Assembly: GCA_003254885.1 (NCBI GenBank)
Contig: QANT01000313.1
Span: 62,001-126,000 of the forward strand
Length of the DNA stretch: 64,000 nucleotides
From: Purshia tridentata
Taxonomy: Eukaryota; Streptophyta; Magnoliopsida; Rosales; Rosaceae
Direction: 5' to 3'
Both the position numbers and the translations under genes were made by a program. The notes under the pieces were generated by a model. The model was given only the letters and a program-made list of their open reading frames with translations. It did not search any database and was not told where the DNA came from. Below, one piece after another: positions 20,401-32,539 of the stretch; the first letter of the stretch is position 1, and every line of letters starts with the position of its first letter.

Positions 20401-20732
20401 TCTCACAGAGAATAAGCAGCGGTGTACCAAGTGCAGCCATGTCCCCTCGAGACAATTATGCTTCATTGAGGAGAGAAAACCGAGAGCTGAAGCTGGAGAT
20501 TTCAAGAATGAGAGTGAGGCTCAGTGAGTTGGAGAAGGAGCAGTTGTTTATGAAACAAGGAATGATGGATAAAACAGGAAATGGAAGGACGTTCTTGACC
20601 TCACTGTCCAAGGGGATTGGAAGGATTGGAATTTTTAGTGGTCAAGCAGGAAGTAAACAACAGAAGTCGGGTCGGAAGTCCCGGGGATCCGAGGGGAAAA
20701 AGGGTAGGAGTAGGAGACATTCTGTTTCCTAG
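17487..20732 (+). CDS. NPH3/BTB domain protein (At3g08570/At3g08660-like)
   Basis: NPH3-family proteins act at the plasma membrane, often as substrate adaptors of CUL3 ubiquitin ligases in light and auxin responses. Four exons, 17487-17566, 18501-18567, 18847-19995 and 20208-20732, join in frame to 606 residues. Residues about 30-130 form the BTB domain (IFSDVAGDITIVVDGESFLL, FPLVSRSGKIRKM, FELAMKFCYGMNFEIT). The NPH3 domain follows (CLEWWVEDLSLIRIDYYQ) to about residue 510. A coiled coil comes next (LRRENRELKLEISRMRVRL). The basic tail ends RRHSVS. The clade match rests on the SDVAGDITIVVDGESFLLHK stretch. It is convergent with V-ATPase E, and as I recall the Arabidopsis counterparts At3g08570 and At3g08560 are also neighbours. 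The specific biological role of this clade is not known to me. Confidence 0.92.
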
Positions 20733-20889
20733 GTAGCTGATTTCCTAAGAAACAGATTTGTTTTGGGAGGTAATTAATATGGAAGGTTTTCCAATGTCCT
20801 TGTGGCACTGCCACCTATAAGGGATGGGGTCGTGGCACTATCCATATGGACCAAGCCCAGGTGACCCAAGCTCTCGATATGAAGAGAAG

Positions 20890-21110
20890 CCTACATTTAC
20901 AAAGAGTAACGCTAGATATACCATATTTTTTTATCACATTTCTTATGAAAAGGAAGAAGGGTTCCATGTCAATCCCACGGTTCCCACCTCATGTGATCAA
21001 CAATGTGGTCTAAATGTTGTAGAATTAGTTCTATTGATCTTTGAAATATCAAGTAGGAATTACTTTTTTTTTTTTTAAATGCTAAATCTCAATTGGTCTC
21101 TTCCTAACAC
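20890..21110. other. Possible dispersed repeat in the 3' flank of the NPH3 gene
   Basis: Sequence such as GAGTAACGCTAGATATACCA and a later CTCAATTGGTCTCTTCC resembles dispersed non-autonomous repeats common in rosid spacers. I could not find matching termini or target duplications, so this is a weak suggestion. Confidence 0.2.
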
Positions 21111-21128
21111 TCATGAATTAGGAGTTTA

Positions 21129-21576
21129 GTGGGGTGTATTGTATATGGATTTTAAAAGACTTTTATGGAATTTAAAAGTCATGTGATATTCAATTAAGAC
21201 TTTTAAAAACTTTTAAAAAGTTTATAAAAATCTATATGTATTCAATTAAGAATGTTAAGGAGTCTATAAAAGTCATGTGGTATTCAATTAAAACTTTTAA
21301 TGACTTTTAAAAAGTTCATAAAAATCTATATGTATTAAAAAAGTCATAAACTTTTATAGACTTCATTTAATGATGGATTTCTAAAGACTTTGGAAGACTT
21401 TTATGTTTATTTCAAAGTCATTATAAATCTAGTCTATTCTCTGCGGATTTATAAGGATTTCTATAGACTCTGTAAAATTCTATGGAACTCTGTGAAAATA
21501 TATAAATTCTGCAAACGTCTGCAACTTGAAAAAAGTCTATAAAAGTCTTTATGAATTTATATACACTAAACCCCTC
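21129..21576. mobile_element. Second MITE with internal direct repeats
   Basis: The left end GTGGGGTGTATTGTATATGG and the reverse complement of the right end, GAGGGGTTTAGTGTATATAA, match over most of their length, and the pairing continues into AAAGACTTTTAT. The flanks are TTA on the left and TAA on the right, so a TWA-type target duplication is possible but not perfect. Inside, a unit beginning AGTCATGTG repeats with a 94-base period (21177 and 21271). It is 448 bp with no coding capacity. It lies about 400 bases after the NPH3 stop codon. The superfamily is uncertain (Harbinger-like or another TIR class). Confidence 0.65.
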
Positions 21577-21875
21577 TAATCTTCGATGATATGCAAAGAT
21601 GAGCAAAGTAAAGTAACATAAATTTATATTATGAATTAGCTTGCCCCTGTGACAGCAAATTTAGAGGAAGCTAAAAACTGTTATTTTCTTGGAAGCAAGT
21701 TCATCATCTCAGAAGTAAACTGCTAAACCAACAGAAAAAAAAAGAATACAATTGTCACTTGCAGGAAACATGGACAAGCTTAAGGAGTACTGTCCAAGAA
21801 ACTCAGTCATCAATGCCCCTGATCTAGTACTGCTCTGGCTACAGGTATAGAGACAACTCTTGATGATGCACTGCT

Positions 21876-23752
21876 TCATCCTAAAAGGCGCTTGCGGATC
21901 TGCAGGGAAAAAGAAAACAAGTGAATTGCAGCATTCTCTATCAGTTTTCGTTTTCTTTTCAATTCTATTGTGCTGAATGAATGCCCAAATGGACTATGAA
22001 TTATGGTTAGTTGATACTAGCTCGTAAGTAATTAACTGCTAGAAGTTGATCCATGAATTTATATAGAATAATATTAAGGATTCTAAATTTGGGCCCCAAA
22101 TAAAATGATAATTTACGTGTCATTAATATATACCAACCTCAGGCAATTTCTGTCTGAAGACAACATCCAATCGTGCATCGAGGGTGTTTTCACACACTAT
22201 CTTCCCATCTTGCGAGGCCACAACAACTCCACCCGAACTTTTAAACAATATGCAAACCAACAAAATGAAAACCATGACAATCACAGCAGTCCACCCAAAA
22301 GGGTTTAGGTATTATACAATCATTAGACCTCAAAAACTTAAAATTCTAGCTTAATCAATGACGTATATTAAAGTAGTTAGCAGTAGGACTCTCTTCATTT
22401 GAAACCTTATCTTGCATGTGAAGGGCCAAACAAAGTTGAGGTTTAGAACCCAAGACCACCCAATAGAGCTCTAATATCATCTTAGGCAATGACTGGACTC
22501 TAAAAACTAGAATTTTCAGAAAATGAGTTGACAATGTATATCAAGCTAGCTAATATTAGACACTTAACGATCAACATTTCATAACAGAGGCGATGGATAC
22601 ATAGAAAAGATTACCAAGAGGGTTCGTGGGAATCACCACGCGGAGGAGGTGGGAGGAACACACGGTCGTCAATGGTGACTTTAGGTGGTGCATTGCCCTT
22701 GGCTTTCTCAGCATACACGCGTTTTGCTTCCTCCAAAACAGACTCAACAAGCTTACGGTCGACCTCTCTGCACCGCAGCAACACTGCTGGCTCATTTAGC
22801 CGAATCAAACTCTATACACATAAACAAATTAGTTAAACAACTTAATTTTCATTAATTAACATCCTTAATTATTAATTGGTTAAAATTAATCATATGTCAC
22901 CTGAACAATCAAGTCTTTGATAATCTTCTTGTATGCCTTCTGGTCTTCAGAAGCACGTACCAGTTTCTTGGCAGCAGATTCTTTCATGGAGTTTACTATA
23001 TCATCTTGTGCTTGAAGAACTGTTATACGGGATGCATTCAGTTGCATCGAATATTCACTGTACATTGAGTAAGTACGTACAAGTACACCACCAAAATTTA
23101 AATCCTTAATTAATTAATTTCAATAAATCTTTGAAGAAAATGGGGAAATTAATTGACGCGATCATACTCGCTAATAAAACTCACATTTTCTTGCGAACTT
23201 CCACCTGCTTTTGCTTGCGCTCATACTCTTGTTTGATCTTTTTCTTTTCAGCTTCAACTATTTGCAGTTTCTCAATGTTAAACTCCTGTCAACAAATTAT
23301 ATTTTAATTAAAAAGAAAATTAAGAAAATCACCCCACAAAAACACACTAACTATATATGCCTGGCCCATTATTTGCAATCAAATGCTAAGAGCAATGTTC
23401 ATATACATCTAGTTTCCCATTGTCCATTATTCACAAAACTTAATTAGCTTAATAAACTAAATGAAAAAGTTACAATATCTAATTCAAAATCAATTCACAA
23501 ACAATGCGTGTAAAGATACAAAATATATATGTAGTAAGTGATATAATACTTTACCTTTTCGAAGTGAAATATACTTGGAACAAACCATAAAAACAAATTA
23601 AAATCGAAGCTTTAATGTATTTAGGAGGGTTAAGAAAGCAAATTAAGGACCTCCTCAGAAGAGAGAGAGATCTCATTGGCTTTCTCTTCGGCTTCTTGGC
23701 TAATGAATCTGACCATCTGCTGAATCTGCTTCGATACATCTGCGTCGTTCAT
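21876..23752 (-). CDS. VHA-E: V-type proton ATPase subunit E
   Basis: Subunit E is part of the peripheral stalk that holds the V1 head of the vacuolar/endomembrane proton pump. Six exons join in frame to 226 residues, normal for the family: 23752-23651, 23285-23185, 23057-22901, 22811-22615, 22237-22138 and 21899-21876. The N-terminal half (MNDADVSKQIQQMVRFI, EKLQIVEAEKKKIKQEYERK) is the long alpha-helical stalk. The C-terminal domain contains LLRCREVDRKLVESVLEEA, CSGGVVVASQDGKIVCEN and TLDARLDVVFRQKLPEIRK, ending RKRLLG. The last exon encodes only seven residues and the stop. Which of the Arabidopsis paralogues (VHA-E1, E2 or E3) it matches best I cannot say from this alone; position next to the NPH3 gene suggests VHA-E2 (At3g08560). 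Confidence 0.95.
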
Positions 23753-24586
23753 CTTTTCAGAAATATTATTTTATGATGTATATTTGTCCAATAACTAAGA
23801 TGGTGTATTATGTGGTCAAAGACAGAAAGGCGAAACTCAAAGAAGGCTCTCCGAATCAAAAGTTTGAATGAACACTGCAATGGAATCAGATATTAAGGCA
23901 GTTTCTGTAAACAACATTCGATCAGTGTGTGTTGGTGATGACTGTGGAGATTGGGACACCTATGTGTCCTGTCTGGTGCGAAATTTCGTCCCAACTATTT
24001 TTCCGTTTGGACGTTGAATACTTCCAAACCTTCCTTATTTCGCGAATCTCTAACCAAAGCTTTTTGTCTTTTTGGCGGGCCAAAGGCCCAACTACATCAG
24101 CTCAAGCCCAAGTGAAGAAATATTTGTCATAATTTTAAACAATATTATTTATTTTTGTCATAAATATTTTTAGTTGGGCGTGTAAGGTTCCAATTTAGCT
24201 GATGATCAAGGAGTTAAATTTCGGTTCTGTGGAAATTTTTAAATTTCGCCGAAAATTTCGAAATTTAACACCTTGCTGATGATATACCTTCTTCATTACA
24301 TTAATAATATGTTTCTTTAATAAATAAATAAATACAAAATCATTTGTATTCATATGTCTTGTCTTTGTGGGCCACATGACTGAACTGGGTACTTAACAGG
24401 CGGACTTTTATTCGCTAGTGGCCCAGTGGGCTTATGACTGGACTACATATTTCCACACACACAAAAAAAAAACAAAAAATTAAGAAAAAATGTCAAAAAA
24501 AGTGGGCTCGTGCAGCTTCGGAGAAACTTGAATTATTGATTTTATTGAATTGAGAATTGAAAGGAGGAGTTGTGAATTGTGATTAA

Positions 24587-26070
24587 TTAGGGAACAAAAT
24601 ACATTGGATTTGGAAGCTTAAAAGTGCGATTGCCCACATAATCTCCTTGGAGATCACTCCACTGGTCTCCTACATTGCCCCATATCCTGTAACCTTGTTC
24701 CACCAATTGCTTACGAGTTGCTGACTTGTAAGCCACTGCGCTCTGTCCTTTGTAAGCTGCGCTCCTGGGAACAACAAAACCTAACTAAATTAGCTCAAAA
24801 CTCGTAAGACTACACTTTTCTAGCTTGCATGGTGATAATAATTGACTCCGATATGTAAATAAAAATTTGGCATAATCAACATGGACTTGACTCCTACCAT
24901 TTATGTCTAAGTACAATGAATCTTTGTGGGAGGTCTTTCTTCAACCCACTAATTTAATCAATTCGAGATTATTAATTCTTCTATTAGATTAGACATTAGA
25001 GTCTTTTTCAAATGTCGAGCATGGGGAGTTCTCAATTTTTTTATGGCTACGTGGTACGTACATCTTGAGATTTTCTCCTTAATTGCTTGGAGAAGAAAAC
25101 CAGCCATCTTGTTTTATGACCTAATTAAAAATGATTGAGATGATTTTGGTTTGACGGTTTACCCATATTAACGGCGGACAATTACTTTAATATAAAAATT
25201 TGTCAATAATAAAATTTATTATAAGATTCATGTACATCAACGATTGACAATCATTTACATACGAATATATATTAGAATTTCTCTTGTTATAAATCAAATC
25301 CTTCTTACCTCAAAATAAGCCGTTCATAGCCAACAAATCCTTGATTATGCAAGTTATCAATAGTGGCTTGGCCAAGGGTTTCTTCATCTCTTCCTGTTAC
25401 CAAGAACACCTTAAACCCACTATTCACCAATTCGCTAAACAGTCCCAGCATAGCAGGAACTGCTGTACACCCTCCTGTCATTGCCCATGCCTTGAACGCA
25501 GATGGATCATAAGGGTCACACCTATAAATGCATATATGTCACATGCACAAATTAAGTCGTAATTAAATTTCGATATATTATGTTGTCAAATTATTAATCT
25601 AAATCAACACAAATAACCTGGCATTCAACTTAATCAAGATATGTACGTAATTATAATGATCTCATTATGTACACGTACCCATATCTCTTTCCCTTGTAGT
25701 AGAAGACATTGGAAATGCAAGTGTCATCCACGTCCAAAATCCAAGCATCCATGCCATCATCTCCTAGAACGATTTCATTAGTGTAACTCAAAATCTGGGC
25801 AACAATCAACTCGACGTCCCGGTTGTACTGTCCGCCGATCATGTACGTCTCAATGTAGCGGAGGCACTGGGTTGGCACCGTGCGCCACGCGCGCACATTG
25901 TTGGCCTCCACCGCCAGTCTCCAACTCAAACAAAACCCACCACCTCCGTCGAGTACGTTTGGCACGCCCGGCTTATAGTGATTGGGTTTTGCACCAGTCG
26001 CTTTGGATAATATTGCCAGAAACAAAAATACCAACACATCTTGTGTCCGTTTCACCATTGCTTTAATCAT
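24587..26070 (-). CDS. HAD class IIIB acid phosphatase (VSP-like)
   Basis: This is a secreted or vacuolar acid phosphatase of the vegetative-storage-protein family, close to Arabidopsis At2g38600 as I remember it. Three exons, 26070-25679, 25521-25309 and 24764-24587, give 260 residues. An N-terminal hydrophobic stretch (DVLVFLFLAILSKATGA) is a signal peptide. The nucleophile motif DxDxT is present in ILDVDDTCISNVFYYKGK, followed by VFLVTGRDEETL (motif II region) and WGNVGDQWSDLQGDY (the acidic motif), so all HAD catalytic parts are present. The end is KLPNPMYFVP. The start could be the ATG at 26070 (MIKAMVKRT) or the ATG at 26058, which gives a cleaner signal peptide; the frame further upstream has no ATG. 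Substrate unknown. Confidence 0.9.
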
Positions 26071-29000
26071 ACGTACGTGCTTATTGATAACTTTTATCAC
26101 ACCTAAAAAAAAATAAAATTAAAACAGCAGCGTAGTTAAAATAAAGCACACGAAAAATCTGAATGGGTTTTGGAGAAGCGAAGCAGAGAAACTTAAAAGA
26201 GGTTAGAGTTGACGAAATATTTTGGGCAATGGGGTGTCATTTTCGTGGCTTTATCAAAGAAAGTTCATATGGGCAAATGGCCGGTTTATGCGTCTTTTAT
26301 AATATGGGGCTATTCGTACCTACCTCTGGTGAGTTGTGAAGTAATTGCAAGGAGATCTAGACAATGACCAAAGACTTATATAAGTTCCATGGCTGAACAA
26401 GTACTCGGAAATTTCCTAATAAGAAAAATCAGTAAAGTTAAAAACTATTTTATAATTAAATTGATTCATTTTGAAGGCATATATCCATGTCTACATTGTT
26501 AGGAAAGATAGGAATAAATGTCAATCGAATCACCCAAAACTAGAATAGGTCCTAGCTAGGTCGATGTTGAAGAGAAGTTATTCTTAATTAATTTCTTATT
26601 ATTTATTTCACTTTGTAAAAGTATACGTGAATCTCACATTACTTCAAAGATTTTATTTGTCTTATATTATCTCTTAAAATTAATTACAGTTAATTTGAGA
26701 GTAAAATATTATTAATTAATCTTGGCATTAAAAAAACAAAAAAAGATTAGACCTCTCTAGGTAGGCTCAGCTTTGGTGGTCTGGAAGGAAAGATGGAGAA
26801 TAAAGAAGTATGTACGTACTATGTTGTGTAATGTGATTGAAAGCAAGGAATTTTAATTTTTAACTCTCTATGACGAAAAATTGAAATTTCTTGCCAACAT
26901 AATAATATCGAAAAGAAACATGACTTTGAGTAGTCGACTTCCCGTTTATGCCGAACACATGGCATATGATATCATAGCACATCACTTATGCGTACGTATG
27001 CAGACCTACGTACACTGCATCCAACGATGGATGGTTTTCAAATTGTCTTTTACTATTGACTTATAAACTAAAACTGTTGACTATATATAGTCACTCAAAG
27101 TCTACCATATATTAATTTCCACATTTACTTTTGTATATGCATGATATATGCCATGATTAATATTGGAGGAAAATAACCAAGGCGTGCGGATTATTTTCAA
27201 CACGCACAATTTACAGCCGCTCATGTATATGATATCTGTGGAAAGTAAAGTCTACATACTTAATACTTATGTCTGTTATATAAATAATTAAAGCTAGCTG
27301 GTACTTTTTACTACATATATAATGTTTATATTGTTAGATTCAGACAAAACTATACATTATCTGAGAGAAACAAGCATATATAAAGATATTACAGCATGTG
27401 ACTATTTCACAAAAAGTCAGTTATGCATATATAAGATATATATTCATGCATAACATAGTCAATAAGAAAGAAAGATGCATTGAACTAAAAAAGTGGCTTG
27501 CATGTGAACTTCTAACCTGAAAATTAGTGGATACATGCATGCATCTATATGGCCATATACAACAAAAGTAACCAATGTTTGCCAGATGGAGAAGAGTTAC
27601 AACTGCAAGCTAATGTTGAGCAGCCTACATCGATCTGTAGCTAGAAAACTACTACGAATTAAGCTGGTATTTGAAGGTGATCATGAGAAAGACATGAAGG
27701 TCGAATAGACATTTTTATAGAATGAAAAGTGTACTGCATTCTAGCAGATCCTTAAGTAACAAAAATTTTGGGTGGGGATGGCGTCAGAGACCATATATAT
27801 ATATATAAACGGTGGCGGTGGTGGAATATAGACAGTATAATATATAGTGGACCAGCACCTAGCAACAGAATAACAAATAATAATGGTGAAGACTTAATTA
27901 TTAAATTTGTTCATCCAATTAACATGTTTTGCTGTTGCAGTTTATCGATCTATTGATCGAATAATTAATGAATGAGCTTCATAATAAGTTTAAATTTGAA
28001 TAAACGAAACACTATTATATTATTTATTAATTAATTTTAATAAAAGATCAACGTACGTACCGCGCGCGAAGGTTTGTGGGGGAAGATAATATTAAACCCT
28101 GGAGTGGAAATATAGTCAGAGGCCACATCGTAAGAGAAGTGGTGGAGCAGCCACCAGATTGTATTACTCACATGCACCCACATTGCCATATATGATGCAT
28201 TTGTATGTGTTGGGAAGCCTTGCAACCAAATTGGACGAGACGGTCTTAATTGGCAATTGCCTAATGGACTAGTATGCCACGCCAACAATGCACCGACCAA
28301 TCAAAGTCAGTGTGTGCAATATATATAGAAGAATATCTACACAAGCTAACATATATATAGCTTGTGGAACCTAACGTAACGCGTGGTGTAATTAAGCACA
28401 TTTCATAGCACTAAATCTAATGTACACCACTGAGAATCCAGGCTCCACTTAGTGTATGTATTTGGCATACATAAGCCAATGCGGTGAAGTACTTCGTGAA
28501 TTTTTTATACTAGATAATGTGACAGCATATTGGGCCAACTTTTGAATGGCTCATGCCTAGCATGCTGTGGATCATATGTCTATAATTCGAGCAAATTGGA
28601 CCTAAAAATGAAGGCAGATTAATGGGCTGCTTTCTATTTGTATGCCACGCCATGAAACTAGATGCTCAGAAAAGTAAATTTCTCCAATAATCAGTTTGAT
28701 ATTGACAAACGACAATTACATGTTACGGCATTACTGTTGTTTCCCCAATTTATATATGATAGTCAAGTCATATATCTGATGATATCCTTCGCTTAAGGGC
28801 CACGAATCCTGCCCACCCTCACATGCAATTCGATTGGACATGACTGACATGACCAAGCTTTTGTCATACATAGCTTTGCTTCAAAGCAAAAGTACTCTGC
28901 TTGCTGGTTCGCTAACTAGTAACTCCTATACATGCTTCCCATCTCACCAAATTTATTACAAGTGATGACTATGACTATATATATTTCAGGTAATCAGAAA

Positions 29001-32000
29001 CATCTTTTGAGCAAATCATAGATTAAAAGTTGATCCAATAATAGGAACTTCTATGATCTGATGAATTATGAAATTTATCTCCTACATGTATTCATTTTGA
29101 TATATTCCGTGATAGCTGATGTGCCACTAAAGACATAGGAGGATTTTAAATTTTAATATAACAAAAATCCTATATATATATATTTCTTTTAATGTAACAA
29201 AAATCTTATGTCTCGAGCGTGATAACATACCGTGTAAATGGATTCACATACTCTTTCATATATGTATGGATAAGATGGTGACTTCACATGAAGCGTTTGT
29301 CCCTTTTTTAGTTTTTGTACACGTACATAAGATCTAAGATGATACTTAGCGACCATTTTCCAACACCAGTCACTATCCAACTGCATGCTACGGTCCTTCA
29401 ATTCCACTGCTCTACATTGACTTGCCCATGTGATTATTATATGCATGTGCAGTTCGCACTTAGCAAACAAAATTTGGGGTCGATGGGATGGCCGGCTTGA
29501 AGGTAGCCCTTCATATATCCACGTAATCACGGCCTTGTGCTAGGCTGATCGAGCCACGCAGCTAATCATAAATGGGTCGCACACATGGACCAAGCTACCT
29601 GTAATGGAACAGTGGCTAGCTGCTCAACTGCAAAATAATAGCAGAGTTGCAGATGATAAAGTCCTTGTCAATTGTAATCTTCCTCTATTCATCAATGTAA
29701 GGCAGAGCTCAAGAATTGTTTGTTAATTGTGTGGCTGGTATTTGTTTCTGGATGGAGTATGTTTTTATCTGAGAAGCATCACGTGGCAGGTATACTGATG
29801 GGCTTAGTATGCAGGCCCATACATGTATCACGCATCGTTTTCTCGTCTGGTCCATCAATATTGGGAGTTTCTGACGACTCGATTGGCCTATCACCTCCAG
29901 GGACGAATTCGATTGGACAAGGCTGGGTCTCATGGGCCACTCATGGCCCATATATTATGCCCTTGGATATATATATCGTTTTAGTTGGTCTCTAGTCTGT
30001 TCTTCCTTAAAATTCAAATTTAATGCGAAATATGAGAGAGATAGCCTTGGATGTTAAAACCCTTTTTTGTCCCGCACAAATTCTGCAATAGAAAATTGCA
30101 AAAAAATAAAAAGAAAGAAGAATGTCACGTCAAGCTTCAAAGACTAATTAAAACAAGTAACTAAAGTAGATAAGCCACCATTTTTGAAAAATAATATCAT
30201 TGTTTATCGCAATTAATAAACATGAAGAAGCTATTATGTTTCACTTTTTTGGCACCCCTCCTTCTAAATATCTAAGATATGGATTTATTCAATGTTTTTT
30301 TGTTTTTTGGAGGGTTTTAATTAAAATTGAAATCATTAGTTTTTTTTATCAAAGTACATGAACATGGATTAAGTACGAGAGCATACTCTTTATGTGTTGA
30401 TGTTAAAGAATCACGAGAAACAAAACACATGTGAATGGCATTCAGTAGTTACTTAAATGCAGGGTTGTATGATGGCTAGGAATTCAACCTGAAGAGGAAA
30501 ATCTTGTTGTTCTATTGCCATCAAATTTCACAAATAAAATTTCATTTATTAAAATTAACTACTTCATATTTTTCTTTTCTAAGATGTTGAACCTAAAAGA
30601 TCATTTTAGTAATTCCCTTTTGAAGTGTCTACATTAAAAATAGTCATGCCTTAACTTTTTGCAATTGTAAGGGCAAATGTCACATATTTTTTTGAAAAGA
30701 AGAGGGTGAGCCAACTATACAAGAAATGAACGGAAATATCAAAGAACTTCTTGCATAGTTTTTCCGTATGCCCGTTTTCTACTCACAAAAGTGAGGAAAC
30801 ATGAGTGAGGACCTCATTTTTGTAAGCATGAAATATGACTTATCGTATAAAAGACTTTTTTTAACCTTATGCAATTCTTGTAAATTTACATAGAACGATA
30901 ATAAGAAACTAGCTTGAAATTTCTCATATATCATGGATCTCTAATTATAAAATCTGAATTTCAGGTCAAAGAAAGTCAACAAATATGGAGAGTTCCTTTC
31001 CTATTTTTGTAGTAATTATCTGTAAAATACTAAATCAAGAAAAGGAAGTTGTTGGTTATAAACTTATAGTGATAATAATAAGTAACAGAAACCCACCTAC
31101 TGAAATTAATATAGTCCATTTAATTGTCAAACTATATAATCCAAGTCATTTCTCCTTTAAATGATTGTTCGGTTGGGAGGTTAGCCCTTGATCTTTCGTG
31201 AAGGGTATGCAATTACCAATAAAGTCTTTTGAGGTGGGTCCAATGATATGATATGCTTAAGTAAGACTATATCAATACATCTTCACCCATAATAAATAGC
31301 TTATAGTTCCATTAACCAATTCTCAAAGTGCCCTTTTGAAAAGATTAAATAACCATGAATTATGGGTAAAGCTAAAACACATTAAGGGGGTTTTGCCACA
31401 AAAATCATGAACAAGTTGAGGAGGGGGGTGATGATGACAAGTGGAACGAAATCATGTGCCTAGTTTTTTGTTTTTTGTTTTATTTATATTTTTGTGAATG
31501 CATGGCATTTGAGGTTGAGGTTGTGAAGTGTTGTTTATAGCTTTGGTCCACTCACATGGTCTGAACACGTTACACATGGCCCTACACCAAAGGTTAAAAA
31601 GCGGCCTTCCGCTTGTAGTTTGTTCATCAGTCTCTGACAGACCACCACGAGTTGGCCGCACTATTATTCACCTACTATGAATCTGATTGAGTTAAAATTA
31701 AAAATTAAAATTTTTGCAATCCACCCCCTGCATAGCATACGTATGACTTTTTTACTAATACGAAGATTTTGTTTTACTATTTAGATATATTTGTATGTGT
31801 TTAGTGATGTGGAGCTACCAATTAATATGATAATATGAAAAATTAATATTGAAATAAATAAACAAATACAATTTTTTAGAAATAATTACGGTGAAGAATA
31901 TGAATAGCATTTCTTAATATGTAATTCAGATTATAAAATAAGCCTCCAAGGATAGTTAGCAGTAGCACCCGTATCTTATTAAACAGTTAATGTAGAGCGT

Positions 32001-32269
32001 TATTAGTTTATGCCGTACAAATACTATCCGAAACTGGATAAAAATTAAAATAAAACAAATACGAAAAGTGCAGTGTAGCTAGCTACCCGTTACCCAATGA
32101 CCTCCCCAAGAACCCAATGTTAGTTCTTGTAATAATTTTTTATTGAATGCTTCTCCCTCACTCTGTTTCCATAAACAAAGAAGGAAAAACTAGAGCGAAA
32201 AGCAGGGATCTTAACTGCACCGTTGCATTTGCAGTAGTTGCACTTTTCTCAACAGATCTATGATCCCAG
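26071..32269. other. 6.2-kb AT-rich interval with no supported gene
   Basis: No frame longer than about 115 codons occurs here and none shows family motifs or sensible exon structure. There are short TA runs (near 27797 and 29172), but I see no paired termini, no tRNA and no recognisable transposon coding sequence. It probably holds promoter sequence at both ends and decayed, unrecognisable spacer between. Confidence 0.5.
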
Positions 32270-32298
32270 CTCTCTCTCTCTCTCTCTCTCTCTCTCTA
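32270..32298. repeat. (CT)n microsatellite in a 5' leader
   Basis: About fourteen CT units lie some 240 bases upstream of the Ser-rich protein's start codon, in the likely promoter or 5'-UTR. CT/GA runs are common near plant transcription starts and are often length-variable. Confidence 0.85.
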
Positions 32299-32539
32299 CC
32301 ACTTTCTCTCACATATGACGTTGTGGGGGAAAAAATAAAATCCAGTACTGAAAGAGAAGAGGCTCGATGACTTACTGTCAACCTTTGCTGTCAACCTTTG
32401 CATCTACTGCACTCTCTCTCTCTGCACCACCATTAGATCTCACTCTCACTCACTCTCTCTCAGAAACAGAGAGGAAATGGTGTCAGTGCCATTGAGACTC
32501 GAGGCCTAGAGGAATTACTGGGGAAACAACGAAACCATC

